64,000 nucleotides of DNA from Flavobacterium anhuiense (GCF_900101855.1 NZ_FMVC01000003.1:206892-270891), one strand, 5' to 3'. Positions 44,158-54,949 are shown, counted from the stretch's first letter. A program made the numbers and translations. The notes: generated by a model from the sequence alone, not told the origin.

Positions 44158-45210
44158 TTGCAAATTAACTTTAACAAAATATCGAACGATGAAAAAGACT
44201 CTTTAAAGAGTCAAATTCGTCATGGACTAATAGAACTGGAGCAAAAAGAATCCAGAATCAGGAATAAGAAAAGATTAATTGCCTTTTCTGCAGCTGCCAG
44301 CGTAGCATTATTGGCCGGATTGTTTATTAGTCGAACTCCAGAAAGCAAACCTAAAACAGATTTAGAGCTTTTTGCTGAAAAAGGAGAAACAACAATGTCT
44401 AACGCAGACTTAGAGAATATCTCTCTTGTACTGCAAGACCAAAAAACTATTGCTGTACAGGACAGTTCAGTAATTAGTTACGGAAAAAACGGTGAAAAGG
44501 TAACAGTTGGAACGCAGTCAATTAACACAAATGCTAACAGCACTTCTTTTAATAGAGTTAGAGTTCCTTACGGTAAAAGAACGCAGATTGTTTTAACTGA
44601 CGGTACAAAGGTTTGGCTGAATTCAGGTTCATCCTTAATTTATCCAGCTCAATTTGATGGAGCAATTCGTGAAGTGTATTTAACTGGTGAAGCAGCGTTT
44701 GATGTAGCGCACAACAAAGCCAAACCCTTTTTTGTAAAAACAAAAGAATGCGATGTCCGTGTACTCGGAACGGTTTTCAATGTAAGCTCCTATCCTGAAG
44801 ACCAGACAGTCCAAACTGCCTTATTACAAGGAAAAGTTCGAATTACGTATAACAAAAAAGGACTGTTAAGCAATAAAGAAATTCAGGAAGATTTAATACC
44901 TGGAATGATTGCCACAATCGACAAAGATAATAAGCAAATTAAAGTCGAACGAAAGGATGTTGCTTCAATATTATCTTGGAGAGAAGGTTATTTTACTTTC
45001 AAAAGCCAGTCTTTGAACACGATTTTACGCAAACTTTCAAAATATTATAAAATTGAATTTATAAAAGGCGATAATTTAAATCTTGATGCTAATTACTCCG
45101 GATCATTCGCTTTAAATGAAAAGCTTAATTCGTTGGCAACTACTTTAGCGAGTATTACCAACAGCAACTGTACCGTTAACGCAAACCAAAGAACTATTAC
45201 AATTAAATAA
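44158..45210 (+). CDS. FecR-family anti-sigma factor (DUF4974)
   Basis: This 350-residue inner-membrane regulator starts at TTG 44158, since a nearby ATG (44188) is out of frame. A short cytoplasmic arm is followed by one membrane helix (about 42-59, LIAFSAAASVALLAGLFIS). The periplasmic FecR domain (VPYGKRTQIVLTDGTKVWLNSGSSLIYP in part, then GEAAFDVAHNKAKPF and DVRVLGTVFNVSSY) ends in DUF4974 (SLNTILRKLSKYYKIEF). It holds the sigma factor inactive until contacted by the STN domain of the receptor at 45387. Confidence 0.93.
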   Translation: MQINFNKISNDEKDSLKSQIRHGLIELEQKESRIRNKKRLIAFSAAASVALLAGLFISRTPESKPKTDLELFAEKGETTMSNADLENISLVLQDQKTIAVQDSSVISYGKNGEKVTVGTQSINTNANSTSFNRVRVPYGKRTQIVLTDGTKVWLNSGSSLIYPAQFDGAIREVYLTGEAAFDVAHNKAKPFFVKTKECDVRVLGTVFNVSSYPEDQTVQTALLQGKVRITYNKKGLLSNKEIQEDLIPGMIATIDKDNKQIKVERKDVASILSWREGYFTFKSQSLNTILRKLSKYYKIEFIKGDNLNLDANYSGSFALNEKLNSLATTLASITNSNCTVNANQRTITIK

Positions 45211-45303
45211 ATAAAAAAATCAATTCTAAAACCACCAAAGCCTATGATAGAAGACCAGAAATAAACATATCAACCTTATTTGTAAAAACTAACCAAAAAA
45301 AAA

Positions 45304-45362
45304 CCAAAAGATGTTGGAACCATCTTTTGGCATTGTAGAACAATAGTCAACGCTAATTGACT
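45304..45362 (+). promoter_or_regulatory. Hairpin and inverted repeat upstream of susC
   Basis: CCAAAAGATG (45304-45313) and CATCTTTTGG (45321-45330) are perfect 10-base arms around TTGGAAC. Fourteen bases on, TAGTCAA (45344-45350) and TTGACTA (45356-45362) form a second inverted repeat, 25 bases before the susC start. The first may end the fecR transcript, and the second may be a promoter or operator for susC. Confidence 0.5.
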
Positions 45363-45386
45363 ATATCTTAAATTCAAAACAAAATT

Positions 45387-48300
45387 ATGAATAAAAAACA
45401 TAATTCAGAAAAGTATTTTTCTGAACGATACCACTATTACCTATATCTGCTGCTTATGAGATCTGTTACTGCATTTATTTGGATAAGTATGTGTAGTTTA
45501 TATGCGAACCCTTCTTTAGGACAAAATAAAATACATGTTCGTTTCAAGAACACGCCACTAACCGAGGTATTTTCTACTTTAGAAAAACAGACCAACTATG
45601 TCTTTTTCTATAATGACGATGTGCTAAAATCTGCCAATACCATTACATTGGACAAAGATGCTACTTTAGAAGAAATCTTAAATAATGCTTTTACCAACAA
45701 CAATCTTACTTTTGATATTATTGATAAGCAAGTAATTGTAAAGAAAAATAAAAAGAAAGCAGAACAGCTGGAATATGAACTAACAGGAAAAGTTACCGAC
45801 AAAAATGGTGCTCCGATGGTTGGCGTAAACGTAGTGCTAAAAGGAAAACAAACTTGGGATATTACTAGAAAAGAAGGTGATTACCGAATGAGGGTTTCTC
45901 CTTATGATACTATTGTTTTCAGCTCTTTAGGATATAAGACTGTAATCGTAGCCGTTAACAATAAAAGAATAATCAATGCTACACTTGTGCCAGATGTTAT
46001 GGAACTCCATTCTGTTGAAATTCCTGCTTCTAACGGTTATACTGAAATCCCGAGAGAAAGAGTTACGGGAGCTATTGGAGTGATAGGCGCAAAAGAACTT
46101 GCTGAGGTTCCAACAGTAGACATCCAGTCAAGACTGGAAGGAAAACTTGCCGGAGTAAATGTTGATCCCAGAACAGGTTCAATAAGTGTCAGAGGAACAA
46201 ATAATTTCAGCGGAACAGGACAGCCGTTAATTGTTATTGATGGTTTTCCGCAGTCAAGAGAAGATTTTGCCTTTTCTAAAAGAGGCGTACCGGGAACTTC
46301 TATTTTAAGTTTTCTTAATCCAGATGATGTAGAAAGCATTACGGTTTTAAAAGATGCCGCCGCAAGTTCAATTTGGGGATCAATGGCTGCTAATGGTGTT
46401 ATCGTGATTACAACCAAAAAAGGAAAAAAAGGTGAGCCATCTATAACTTTTAATACTACTACAAGTATTGGAGAAAAAATAGACTTGGGAAAACTTCGTG
46501 TTATGAATACTGCACAATACATAGATTATGAAAAAGATCTTGTGGCTGGCGGATTTGTAGCTGATAATATTTCGAACTGGCAAGCCCTTAATCCTAGTGC
46601 AGCACAAGAAATAATGTTTAGACAAAAAAGAGGGCAAATCTCTGTTTCTGAAAGAGATGCATTATTGAGCCAGCTGTCGCAAAATGATAATTTGGGGCAG
46701 ATAAACAGATATTTATTAAGAAATTCAGTTACGACCCAATACGATTTATCTATAAATGGAGGAAACGAAAAAAGCACTTATTATCTCTCTTTAGGCTATA
46801 ATAAAGATCAGGCTGCAATGCAAGGAAACAATTCCCAATCTTATAATATCACATTAAACAATTCTTTTCAGCTTAAAAGCTACTTAAAGTTAAATACAGG
46901 AGTAAATTACGTTCCAAGTACCTATCAAAACAATAACGTTGCAAACGAAGCTCTTTCAAATGTATCGGCCACAGCCTTGCGACCATACGATATGATTGCT
47001 GATGAAAACGGAAAAGGAATTGACCGCTATTTCCTTTTCAGACCAGAAGTCGCAAAAGGATTTGAAGCAAAAGGATACTTGCCTTGGTCTTACAATTATT
47101 TAGATGAGCTGAATTATTCTAACGTGATAACCAAAGGTGCTAATTTAAGATTAAATGCCAGTTTAACAGCAACAATTACAGATTGGCTAAATTTTGAAGC
47201 GTCTGGAATGTACACTAATATTACCAACAAAATCAAATCTTTGAGTGAATTAGACAGCTATTATACTCGAAATATGATTAATCAGGCAACATCAGTTAAT
47301 ACAGCTGGAAAATTAGTTTATGGTATACCCTTAGGATCTTATTTGTATAATACCAATTCCAGCAATGATACTCAGAGTATGCGTTTTCAGATGAATATCA
47401 ATAAGAACTTTAACGAAAACAACAGTTTGCATTTCTTAGCTGGTTCTGAAATTAGAGAAGAACGCAGAGAAGGTTCAAGCCAGAGATACTACGGTTACAA
47501 TATTGATACTAACTCAGGACAATCGGTAAACCCTACAGTGTATTATACTACTGTTTACGGATGGCAGAGCATTATTGGAAGCACTGATAATAGTATTAGC
47601 AAATCAAGAAACCGTTATTTATCCTATTACGGACTAGGTTCTTATGATTATAAGAACCGTTACCATGTTTCTGGAAGCATTCGTTTTGATGATTTTAATC
47701 TATTGGGAGCTTCTAGAAAAAACAGAGCATTGCCATTATGGTCTGTAGGCGGAAAATGGGACATCAATAAAGAAATTTTCTTAAGCGATGTAAACTGGTT
47801 AAGCAGTTTAGCATTAAGAGTTACTTATGGAAAATCTGGAAGTTCGCCTGCTGGAGGATTTGGAAGCCAGAGTCCTGTAATCAGTATTGGATCTGTCGAT
47901 TTCAACACACAATTACCAACAGCTTCTATTTCTATCCCTGAAAACCCTGAAATTAAATGGGAAACAACAGCAACACTAAACTATGGGTTAGATTACGGAT
48001 TTTTCAAAAATCGTTTACGAGGAAGTCTTGATTTATATTATAAAAAAACGAATGACATTCTAGCAAGCCTTCCTTTCAATCCAACTTATGGGTGGTCATT
48101 TGTAACGTATAATACCGCTTCTTTAAAAGGTCATGGTGTTGATCTGTCTCTTTCAGGAACAGTTATAAATACTGCCTTTAAATGGAACACTAACTTTAAT
48201 TTCTCATATAATACCAATGAAGTAACAGACTCTCGTTATGTATTAAACAGCACTAATCAGTATTTTGGTTCAGCTGCTATGGTTGGAAACAGTATTGGTA

Positions 48301-48947
48301 CTATCTATGCTTACAACTGGGCCGGACTAGATGCGACTGGGCAGTCTCAGGTGTATAAAAAAGACGGTACAATCGTTAACTCTACTCAAGGAATTGCTGC
48401 CATAGATAAAGACGATTTGAAAAAAATGGGAACTTCTTTTGCTCCTTATTTTGGAGGATTTCTTAATGATTTTTCTTTCAAGAATTTCAAATTAGGAGTT
48501 CAAATAACTTATTATGCAGGACACGTATTTAGAAATACCGTATTACAAAATTATCCTTCATATTCTGGCGTACAGTCTGGAGCTGTTGCTAAAGACGAAC
48601 TAGTGGCTAACAGATGGAGAAAAGCAGGAGACGAAGCTATTACAAATGTTCCTGGTCTTACCAATATCAGCTTTAACAGCTTGAATCGTTATCAGATGGC
48701 AGATATTAATGTGCTTCCTGCGGACAATATAAGATTGCAACAGATTTCTTTAGGATATAATGTGCCATCAGAATGGCTAGAAAAAACATTTATTAAGTCA
48801 TTAAGTTTCAATTTTGCCGCTAGAAATCTTGGATTGCTTTGGGTTAAAAATGATTTAGGAATCGATCCGCAATACTTGTCAAACGCTAATTACAATACAC
48901 TTGCACCACAGCGTAATTACTCGTTACAATTTAATTGCACTTTTTAA
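45387..48947 (+). CDS. SusC/RagA TonB-dependent receptor with STN signalling domain
   Basis: This is a 1186-residue outer-membrane import barrel. A signal peptide (about 1-45, ending NPSLGQ) leads to an STN domain (about 48-117, IHVRFKNTPLTEVFSTLEKQ), which contacts FecR in the periplasm. A carboxypeptidase-regulatory-like domain follows (GKVTDKNGAPMVGVNVVLKG), then the plug (about 215-345, ISVRGTNNFSGTGQPLIVIDG) and a 22-strand barrel to the C-terminal aromatic residue (QRNYSLQFNCTF). The STN domain predicts substrate-induced control by the upstream sigma/anti-sigma pair. The SusD partner follows 18 bases later. The substrate is likely peptide, judging by the peptidases downstream. Confidence 0.95.
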   Translation: MNKKHNSEKYFSERYHYYLYLLLMRSVTAFIWISMCSLYANPSLGQNKIHVRFKNTPLTEVFSTLEKQTNYVFFYNDDVLKSANTITLDKDATLEEILNNAFTNNNLTFDIIDKQVIVKKNKKKAEQLEYELTGKVTDKNGAPMVGVNVVLKGKQTWDITRKEGDYRMRVSPYDTIVFSSLGYKTVIVAVNNKRIINATLVPDVMELHSVEIPASNGYTEIPRERVTGAIGVIGAKELAEVPTVDIQSRLEGKLAGVNVDPRTGSISVRGTNNFSGTGQPLIVIDGFPQSREDFAFSKRGVPGTSILSFLNPDDVESITVLKDAAASSIWGSMAANGVIVITTKKGKKGEPSITFNTTTSIGEKIDLGKLRVMNTAQYIDYEKDLVAGGFVADNISNWQALNPSAAQEIMFRQKRGQISVSERDALLSQLSQNDNLGQINRYLLRNSVTTQYDLSINGGNEKSTYYLSLGYNKDQAAMQGNNSQSYNITLNNSFQLKSYLKLNTGVNYVPSTYQNNNVANEALSNVSATALRPYDMIADENGKGIDRYFLFRPEVAKGFEAKGYLPWSYNYLDELNYSNVITKGANLRLNASLTATITDWLNFEASGMYTNITNKIKSLSELDSYYTRNMINQATSVNTAGKLVYGIPLGSYLYNTNSSNDTQSMRFQMNINKNFNENNSLHFLAGSEIREERREGSSQRYYGYNIDTNSGQSVNPTVYYTTVYGWQSIIGSTDNSISKSRNRYLSYYGLGSYDYKNRYHVSGSIRFDDFNLLGASRKNRALPLWSVGGKWDINKEIFLSDVNWLSSLALRVTYGKSGSSPAGGFGSQSPVISIGSVDFNTQLPTASISIPENPEIKWETTATLNYGLDYGFFKNRLRGSLDLYYKKTNDILASLPFNPTYGWSFVTYNTASLKGHGVDLSLSGTVINTAFKWNTNFNFSYNTNEVTDSRYVLNSTNQYFGSAAMVGNSIGTIYAYNWAGLDATGQSQVYKKDGTIVNSTQGIAAIDKDDLKKMGTSFAPYFGGFLNDFSFKNFKLGVQITYYAGHVFRNTVLQNYPSYSGVQSGAVAKDELVANRWRKAGDEAITNVPGLTNISFNSLNRYQMADINVLPADNIRLQQISLGYNVPSEWLEKTFIKSLSFNFAARNLGLLWVKNDLGIDPQYLSNANYNTLAPQRNYSLQFNCTF

Positions 48948-48965
48948 TTTAAAAAACAGATTATC

Positions 48966-50324
48966 ATGAAATTTCTAAAAACCGCATTATATATAATCCT
49001 TCCTTTGCTTTTACTAAACTCGTGCCGAGATTATGTTGAAGTTGAACAGGTTGGAAATAACAGAATTTTAAAATATACTTCTGATTACAGGGCATTGGCT
49101 AACAACTATAACGATATGACTTCTTCTGGAGGAATCTATCTTATTGCTAATGCAGATGTTGAATTTCCGACAACTTATCAAAACGGAGTAAGTACGATTT
49201 GGGCAAACAGCTATACTTGGCAGGAGAGAATTTATGATCCCTCTCAGGGCGATTCAGACTGGATCGGATTATACAAAGCAATTTATTACAGTAACGTAAT
49301 CCTAGATGGCGTAATGAGCAGCCAAAAAGGAACAGATGCAGAAAAAAAAGAAATCTATGCTGAAGCTTTTGTGCATAGAGCATTTGCTTACTTGCAGCTA
49401 GTAAACACTTACGGACCTCAATTTGATCCAGCTTCTGCGAATTCAGAAAAAGCTGTGCCTATTTTATTGAAACCTGAACTGTTTTCTTCATTAGACAGAA
49501 GCACTGTTGCTCAAGTTTACGATCAAATTATATCTGATTTAAAGAATGCCTTAGCCAATGATATTCAGGATTCTCCTCCATTTAATGTGCTTCCTTCTAA
49601 AAAAGCGGTGTATGCATTACTTGCAAGAACATATCTATATATGGGGCAATATCAGTTGAGTCTTGAAAATGCAGAAAAAGCTTTACAGATGCAAAATGGC
49701 CTGATTGATTTAAAAACATTTGCTTCTGGCTACAGTTATCCCGTTCTGATTCAGAATCCTGAAGTAATATTTTCTAAAACTTTACTCAATACCTACAATA
49801 GAGCTCCTTTGTCTCCTGATTTATTAAGCAGTTTTGGAACTAATGACTTGCGCTACGATTATTATACAATTGCTGGTAATATCGCCATCTCTCCTACTTA
49901 CACAGGAAAAGGATTTGGAATTGCGACTTACAGCAATACAAACGGTATAAACGTTGGGGTTTCAGTGCCAGAAATGTATCTTATCGCAGCAGAATGTTAT
50001 GCGCGAGGCGGACAGCCGCAAAAAGCAGTTGATTATTTAAATATCTTAAGAGCTAAACGTTTTAAAACAGGAACAGCTTACAGTGTTACTGCGGCAACAA
50101 ACAAGGAAGCTTTGGATTTGGTTTTGGCAGAAAGACAAAAAGAATTCATTGGGCGCGGTTTCCGCTGGTTTGATCAAAGGAGATTAAACTTAGACCCTGT
50201 TTACAGAAAAACATATACGCGAGTTTTTAAAGGACAAACCTACACTTTAGAGCCAAACAGCAGCGGATACGTATTCCCAATCAATCAAAATTATATCGAT
50301 CTAAGCCCTGAACTGGGGAAATAA
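48966..50324 (+). CDS. SusD/RagB substrate-binding lipoprotein
   Basis: This 452-residue surface lipoprotein has the signal MKFLKTALYIILPLLLLNSC. The SusD-like fold shows TPR-like helices (YAEAFVHRAFAYLQLVNTYG, AVYALLARTYLYMGQY) and the C-terminal RagB/SusD domain (VPEMYLIAAECYARGGQPQKAVDYLNILRAKR, in part, and DLVLAERQKEFIGRGFRWFDQRR). It forms a hinged lid on the SusC barrel. It starts 18 bases after susC and ends eight bases before the TlpA-like gene. Confidence 0.95.
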   Translation: MKFLKTALYIILPLLLLNSCRDYVEVEQVGNNRILKYTSDYRALANNYNDMTSSGGIYLIANADVEFPTTYQNGVSTIWANSYTWQERIYDPSQGDSDWIGLYKAIYYSNVILDGVMSSQKGTDAEKKEIYAEAFVHRAFAYLQLVNTYGPQFDPASANSEKAVPILLKPELFSSLDRSTVAQVYDQIISDLKNALANDIQDSPPFNVLPSKKAVYALLARTYLYMGQYQLSLENAEKALQMQNGLIDLKTFASGYSYPVLIQNPEVIFSKTLLNTYNRAPLSPDLLSSFGTNDLRYDYYTIAGNIAISPTYTGKGFGIATYSNTNGINVGVSVPEMYLIAAECYARGGQPQKAVDYLNILRAKRFKTGTAYSVTAATNKEALDLVLAERQKEFIGRGFRWFDQRRLNLDPVYRKTYTRVFKGQTYTLEPNSSGYVFPINQNYIDLSPELGK

Positions 50325-50332
50325 AAATTACA

Positions 50333-52309
50333 ATGTTTACAAAAATTAAGAATATCAAATTATTGGTATTGGCATTCTGCGCCTTTACCTTACAGGTTAC
50401 CAGCCAGGAAGTTAAATCAAGATTACAAGGAATGGTAGACATTCCGATTCCTGGAGCAACTTTCAGCATGACGTATGATCCAAAAGGCGGACCTTTAGAA
50501 AATATTAAAAATATAAGCGGTTATGCTTACGTTTTTAATGATTACAGATGGGAAATAGAAGACCTGAAAATGAAAAAAAATGGCGCTGTTTACAGTGCCG
50601 ATTTTACAGTTCCAAAAAACTGTGCTTTTATGGCTTTCAAATTCTATGGCAATACCGAAAACGGATTAGTTACCGATACTAATCAGGATACGGGATATAT
50701 ACTGGTTGCTTTTAAAGAACCAAAAGTAAAAATGCCCGGCGCCGATTTAGCTTGGGCAACTTTTAGAAATAAGAATTTTAATGGCCAGTTTGGAGGTTAC
50801 TTCAAAGATTTTTCTATCGATGGCGATGCTACAGAATATTGGTTAAAAAAAGAAGTAGCTACTAATGGCAACAGGTTTCCAGAGTTTTTTGATACTTATT
50901 TCAAAGTTCTGAAAGTACAAAAACCTGAAAAATTTGATGAATTGGGTACTCGTTTCCTTGGGGATTTTACAAAAAATATGAAAGGAATGCCTGAAGAAGT
51001 TTATCTTAAAGTACATCACCTTTATTTGTATGATCTAAAGAACAAAATAAAAGCAGATTCTGTTGAAAATGTAATTGTAAAACAATTTCCAAAAGGAGCA
51101 TTTTTAAGGCAAAAAGCCTATCAAAAAATTATGCCGACTGCAGATGCGATAGAAAGAAATAAATTAATTGCACAGTTTTTAGATGATTTTCCATACAACT
51201 CTGAAGTACCATCATCTCAGAAGTATTTTTATGACAATATTGTAAAAATGCAGTTTACTAATTATTTTGAAAACAAAGATTACAAAACCATTTTGGCTAT
51301 GATTCCAAACATGAATTTTGCAAATCTGAACGATGCTTATCATCAGAATATTTCTAAAGCACTGTACTTAAAAACTGTTGACGCTACAACTATTGAAACT
51401 ATCGCGACGCCCATGATTAAACTGATGCAGGCAAAGGTAAACGACCTATCTTATATGTCGGGATTGTACTGGTCACCAAACCAAGCGACAGAAAATGCTA
51501 AAAATCAGCTTAACAACGAATTAGTGATCCAGATTCGAATGTATGATATGCTGAAAAAATACAAAGAAGTTTTAGAAACTTTCGAATTGCTTCCGTTTGA
51601 AAAACGTTACGAAAAAGCAAGCGTAAACGATATTCATATCAAAGCTTTAGAATCGTTCTACAAACCAATTATTGAGGTTTTAAAAAATGCGGCAAGAGCC
51701 AATACTTTATCTGAGGGCGCAACTGCAAAACTGAAAGAATTGTATTTGAAAGAAGGCAAAAAAGAAGCTGATTTCCCTGCTTATTTGGAGCAACTGAAAA
51801 AAGAAAACAAAACAGAAGAAAAAATCGCTCTGATTGATATCACCGCTCCTGCAATTAAAGTGCAGTCAGCAGATGGCAAAACAAAAGATTTGGCTTTAAA
51901 CAGCGGTAAAATTATCGTAATCGACTTTTGGGCAACTTGGTGCGGGCCTTGCAAAAAATCGTTTCCGGCAATGCAGCAATTCGTAAACGACTTTAAAGAT
52001 GATAAACAAGTAGAAGTTTATTTTATCAGTACTCAGGAAACTAAAGAAGGCTATAAAAAAGAGGCCTTGGCTTATCTAAAAGAAAAAGGTTTAAAAATTA
52101 CGCCTTATTTTGACTTAGTTAAAAAAGGAGGTGGAACAAACAATGCTTCTTTTGGCCAATATGCCAAAATTTTTAATTCAAGCGGTATTCCTAGAAAAGT
52201 TGTGATTAAAGACGGAAAAATCCGTTTTACATCTGAAGGATATTCTGGAAATCCAGGACAATTAGTAGATGAACTTACAAATGTCATCAATGCTTTAAAA
52301 AACGAATAA
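50333..52309 (+). CDS. TlpA-like thiol-disulfide oxidoreductase with a large N-terminal domain
   Basis: This 658-residue envelope protein has a signal peptide (MFTKIKNIKLLVLAFCAF...QVTSQ). Residues about 25-480 are a helical and beta N-terminal region with no domain I can name. The C-terminal thioredoxin domain (about 510-650) has IIVIDFWATWCGPCKKSFPAM with the CxxC site and the cis-Pro loop in SSGIPRKVVIKDG. It would reduce or rearrange disulfides. Its place between SusD and two peptidases suggests it opens disulfide-bonded peptides before cleavage. Confidence 0.9.
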   Translation: MFTKIKNIKLLVLAFCAFTLQVTSQEVKSRLQGMVDIPIPGATFSMTYDPKGGPLENIKNISGYAYVFNDYRWEIEDLKMKKNGAVYSADFTVPKNCAFMAFKFYGNTENGLVTDTNQDTGYILVAFKEPKVKMPGADLAWATFRNKNFNGQFGGYFKDFSIDGDATEYWLKKEVATNGNRFPEFFDTYFKVLKVQKPEKFDELGTRFLGDFTKNMKGMPEEVYLKVHHLYLYDLKNKIKADSVENVIVKQFPKGAFLRQKAYQKIMPTADAIERNKLIAQFLDDFPYNSEVPSSQKYFYDNIVKMQFTNYFENKDYKTILAMIPNMNFANLNDAYHQNISKALYLKTVDATTIETIATPMIKLMQAKVNDLSYMSGLYWSPNQATENAKNQLNNELVIQIRMYDMLKKYKEVLETFELLPFEKRYEKASVNDIHIKALESFYKPIIEVLKNAARANTLSEGATAKLKELYLKEGKKEADFPAYLEQLKKENKTEEKIALIDITAPAIKVQSADGKTKDLALNSGKIIVIDFWATWCGPCKKSFPAMQQFVNDFKDDKQVEVYFISTQETKEGYKKEALAYLKEKGLKITPYFDLVKKGGGTNNASFGQYAKIFNSSGIPRKVVIKDGKIRFTSEGYSGNPGQLVDELTNVINALKNE

Positions 52310-52333
52310 TTGCTTTTTGAAAATCAAAAAAAT

Positions 52334-54931
52334 ATGAAAAAAATAGTTTTACTATGTGCACTCTCTTTGGGTGCACATAGTTTATCTGCACAGAAAAAAG
52401 CAGTAGACGAATCGGCATACCAATCGTGGCAGCGAATTAACAGCAAAGCTTTATCCTACAATGGAAAATGGATGTCGTATAATACTGTTTTTCAAGATGA
52501 AGAAAAAGAAAACAAAAAGCAAATCATTATTCAGGAAGCTCCAAAAGGAAAACGATTGGTGCTGGAGAATATCAGTGATTTAAAGTTCATCGGAAAAAAA
52601 GACTGGATTCAGTACAGCAAAAATGACAGCACGCTTTTGCAGAATTTAAAAACAGGAGCTAAAAAACTTTGGAAAAGCAAACATTATACAAATGCACTTG
52701 ACGGAACCGATTTCCTATACTACACTCGCCCTGAGAATCCAAAAGGAAAATTCTTCTTGCAGCGTTTGGTTTGTTACAATTTAGAAAGCAATGACAGTAC
52801 TTTTGTAAGCAACATTAAGTCGTCACGTTTTTTAAAAAACAAATCAATTGTTTATGTGCAGATAGAAAAAGATCAAGTCTTTCTAAAACATGGAACAATT
52901 GGCGGCAAACAAGAAACTATTTACAGCGGAAAAGCTTCTGATTTTGGCGATTTTCAAATAAACGATAAAGAAAATGGCGGCAGTTTTACTTTGAAAGGCA
53001 ATAACAGCTCCGATTTTAATGTGGTTTATTCTTTTAATCTGAATAATACTTCTACAAAAGTTTCATTCAACTACGATGATATTAAATTAGACGAATCTGG
53101 TTATTCGATTTCAAAAACAGCATACGGATTAAACGAAAACACTCGTTTTATTACGCTATTAGTAAATTCTAATAAACGTCCTGAAAATACACAGATTGCA
53201 AAATCGAATATTGAAATCTGGAGATCAAATCAGGGAACTATGGAGCGCAGACAGGAATTACTAAGAAATACGAAAACGCTTCCAAGTGAACAGAAATTTA
53301 TTTATGACATTCAAAATAAAAAAGTAATCAAAATTGCTTCAACAGGCGAATTTGATCAAGTTTTAATTCCAGAATCTGGAAACTTCAAAGGTGTTTTTGC
53401 CATTGATAAAAAACCATATGCTGTAGAAGTAGATTGGACTTTTAATGAACGTAACGATGTATATTGGATTGATGCTTCGACAGGAAAATCTACCAAATTG
53501 CTTACTGGAATTTTCGGAAGTCCCACTTGGAATCCGCAGGGAACTTTTGCTGTTATGTATGATGAAAAGCAAAAGATCTGGACCGTTTTCGATACCGACT
53601 CTATGCAGTTTAAAAACATTAGTTCGCAAATTCCTTACTCAGTTTCTGATGAAAATGTGGACATGAAATCGGCTTATAGCGCATACGGAATTGCAGGCTG
53701 GCTAAACAACGGAAATACAGTAGTTCTTTATGATCAGTTTGATTTGTGGGCAATCGATCTTACGAATCAGAAAAAGGCTTATTCGCTCACGCAAGGTTAC
53801 GGAAGAAAAAACAATGTAGAGCTTCGTTATAATGAAACAGGCTTTATAGGAGATTTAGACACTAAAAAATCAATTACTTTCATAGGTTTTGATATCACAA
53901 GTAAATCAAAAGGAGTATATAAATTAGCTAATAATAGTACGATTACAAAAGTATTTGCTAATGCTGATTATAATGTGCGAATTGAAGCTGTTTCTGGAGA
54001 TAATTCAAGTGTACTATTCAGCAAAGAAAGCTATACTATTTTCCCAGATTTATGGTGGGGCACTGCTAATTTTGGTTCACAATCTAAAATGACAGGTATA
54101 AATCCGCAGCAAAAAGAATATGCTTGGGGAACTGCAAAAGTATTGACATGGAAAAGTTTTAACGGAAAAGAAAATCAAGGAAACCTTTATCTTCCAGACA
54201 ATTACGACAATAAAAAAACATATCCCGTAATTGTTCATTTTTACGAAAAACATACCATAGATTTTAATGCATATCAGCTGCCAGAAGTTAGTTCTTCAAA
54301 CATTAATATTCCTTCATATTTAAGCAGAGGATATATCGTTTTTCAGCCAGACGTTCATTATGTTTATGGTGATGTTGGAAACAGCGTTTACAATGATGTC
54401 ATGAGCGGTGTCGACTATTTAATTGCAAATGGTATTACTGAAAAAGGAAAAATCGGAATTCAGGGACACAGTTTTGGAGGTTACGAAACTTCTTTCTTAA
54501 CCACTAAAACAGATCTTTTTACTTGTGCAATTGTAGGTTCTGGCGTAAGCAACTTTACTGCCAATTATCCTGTTATGAGATCCAATGGAATTTCGACTAT
54601 GTTTAAATACGAAGCCGATCAATATCGTATGGGAAGTTCAATGCACGATAACCTTGACGGATACATTAAAAATTCGCCTTTATTTGCTGCAAAAAACATT
54701 AAAACACCAATTTTGATTTTCCATAATGATAATGACCGCGCAGTTCCTTATCAAGAAGGACAATCTTTATTCTTTGCACTTCGTCGTTTAGGAAAACCTG
54801 CTTTATTGGTAAACTATAAAAAAGAAGGACATACCTTAGACGATGCCAGCAATAGAAAAGACTGGACACTCAAAATGCAGCAGTATTTTGATTACTACTT
54901 AAAAGGTGCTGCAAAACCAGACTGGATGTAA
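52334..54931 (+). CDS. S9 family prolyl-oligopeptidase-like serine peptidase
   Basis: This is an 865-residue periplasmic peptidase starting MKKIVLLCALSLGAHSLSAQ (cleaved after LSAQ). An upstream TTG at 52310 is in frame but would spoil the signal peptide, so I chose 52334. The N-terminal region (about 25-600) looks like a beta-propeller that screens substrates by size. The C-terminal alpha/beta-hydrolase has GIQGHSFGGYETSFL (nucleophile Ser), NDNDRAVPYQEG (Asp) and KKEGHTLDD (His). It cleaves short peptides. Confidence 0.92.
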   Translation: MKKIVLLCALSLGAHSLSAQKKAVDESAYQSWQRINSKALSYNGKWMSYNTVFQDEEKENKKQIIIQEAPKGKRLVLENISDLKFIGKKDWIQYSKNDSTLLQNLKTGAKKLWKSKHYTNALDGTDFLYYTRPENPKGKFFLQRLVCYNLESNDSTFVSNIKSSRFLKNKSIVYVQIEKDQVFLKHGTIGGKQETIYSGKASDFGDFQINDKENGGSFTLKGNNSSDFNVVYSFNLNNTSTKVSFNYDDIKLDESGYSISKTAYGLNENTRFITLLVNSNKRPENTQIAKSNIEIWRSNQGTMERRQELLRNTKTLPSEQKFIYDIQNKKVIKIASTGEFDQVLIPESGNFKGVFAIDKKPYAVEVDWTFNERNDVYWIDASTGKSTKLLTGIFGSPTWNPQGTFAVMYDEKQKIWTVFDTDSMQFKNISSQIPYSVSDENVDMKSAYSAYGIAGWLNNGNTVVLYDQFDLWAIDLTNQKKAYSLTQGYGRKNNVELRYNETGFIGDLDTKKSITFIGFDITSKSKGVYKLANNSTITKVFANADYNVRIEAVSGDNSSVLFSKESYTIFPDLWWGTANFGSQSKMTGINPQQKEYAWGTAKVLTWKSFNGKENQGNLYLPDNYDNKKTYPVIVHFYEKHTIDFNAYQLPEVSSSNINIPSYLSRGYIVFQPDVHYVYGDVGNSVYNDVMSGVDYLIANGITEKGKIGIQGHSFGGYETSFLTTKTDLFTCAIVGSGVSNFTANYPVMRSNGISTMFKYEADQYRMGSSMHDNLDGYIKNSPLFAAKNIKTPILIFHNDNDRAVPYQEGQSLFFALRRLGKPALLVNYKKEGHTLDDASNRKDWTLKMQQYFDYYLKGAAKPDWM

Positions 54932-54949
54932 TTTAATTAAAATTATGAA

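Noticed and set aside
52310..52333. A TTG start adding eight residues to the S9 peptidase
   Set aside because: It would precede the intact signal peptide MKKIVLLCALSL; the ATG at 52334 is the natural start.
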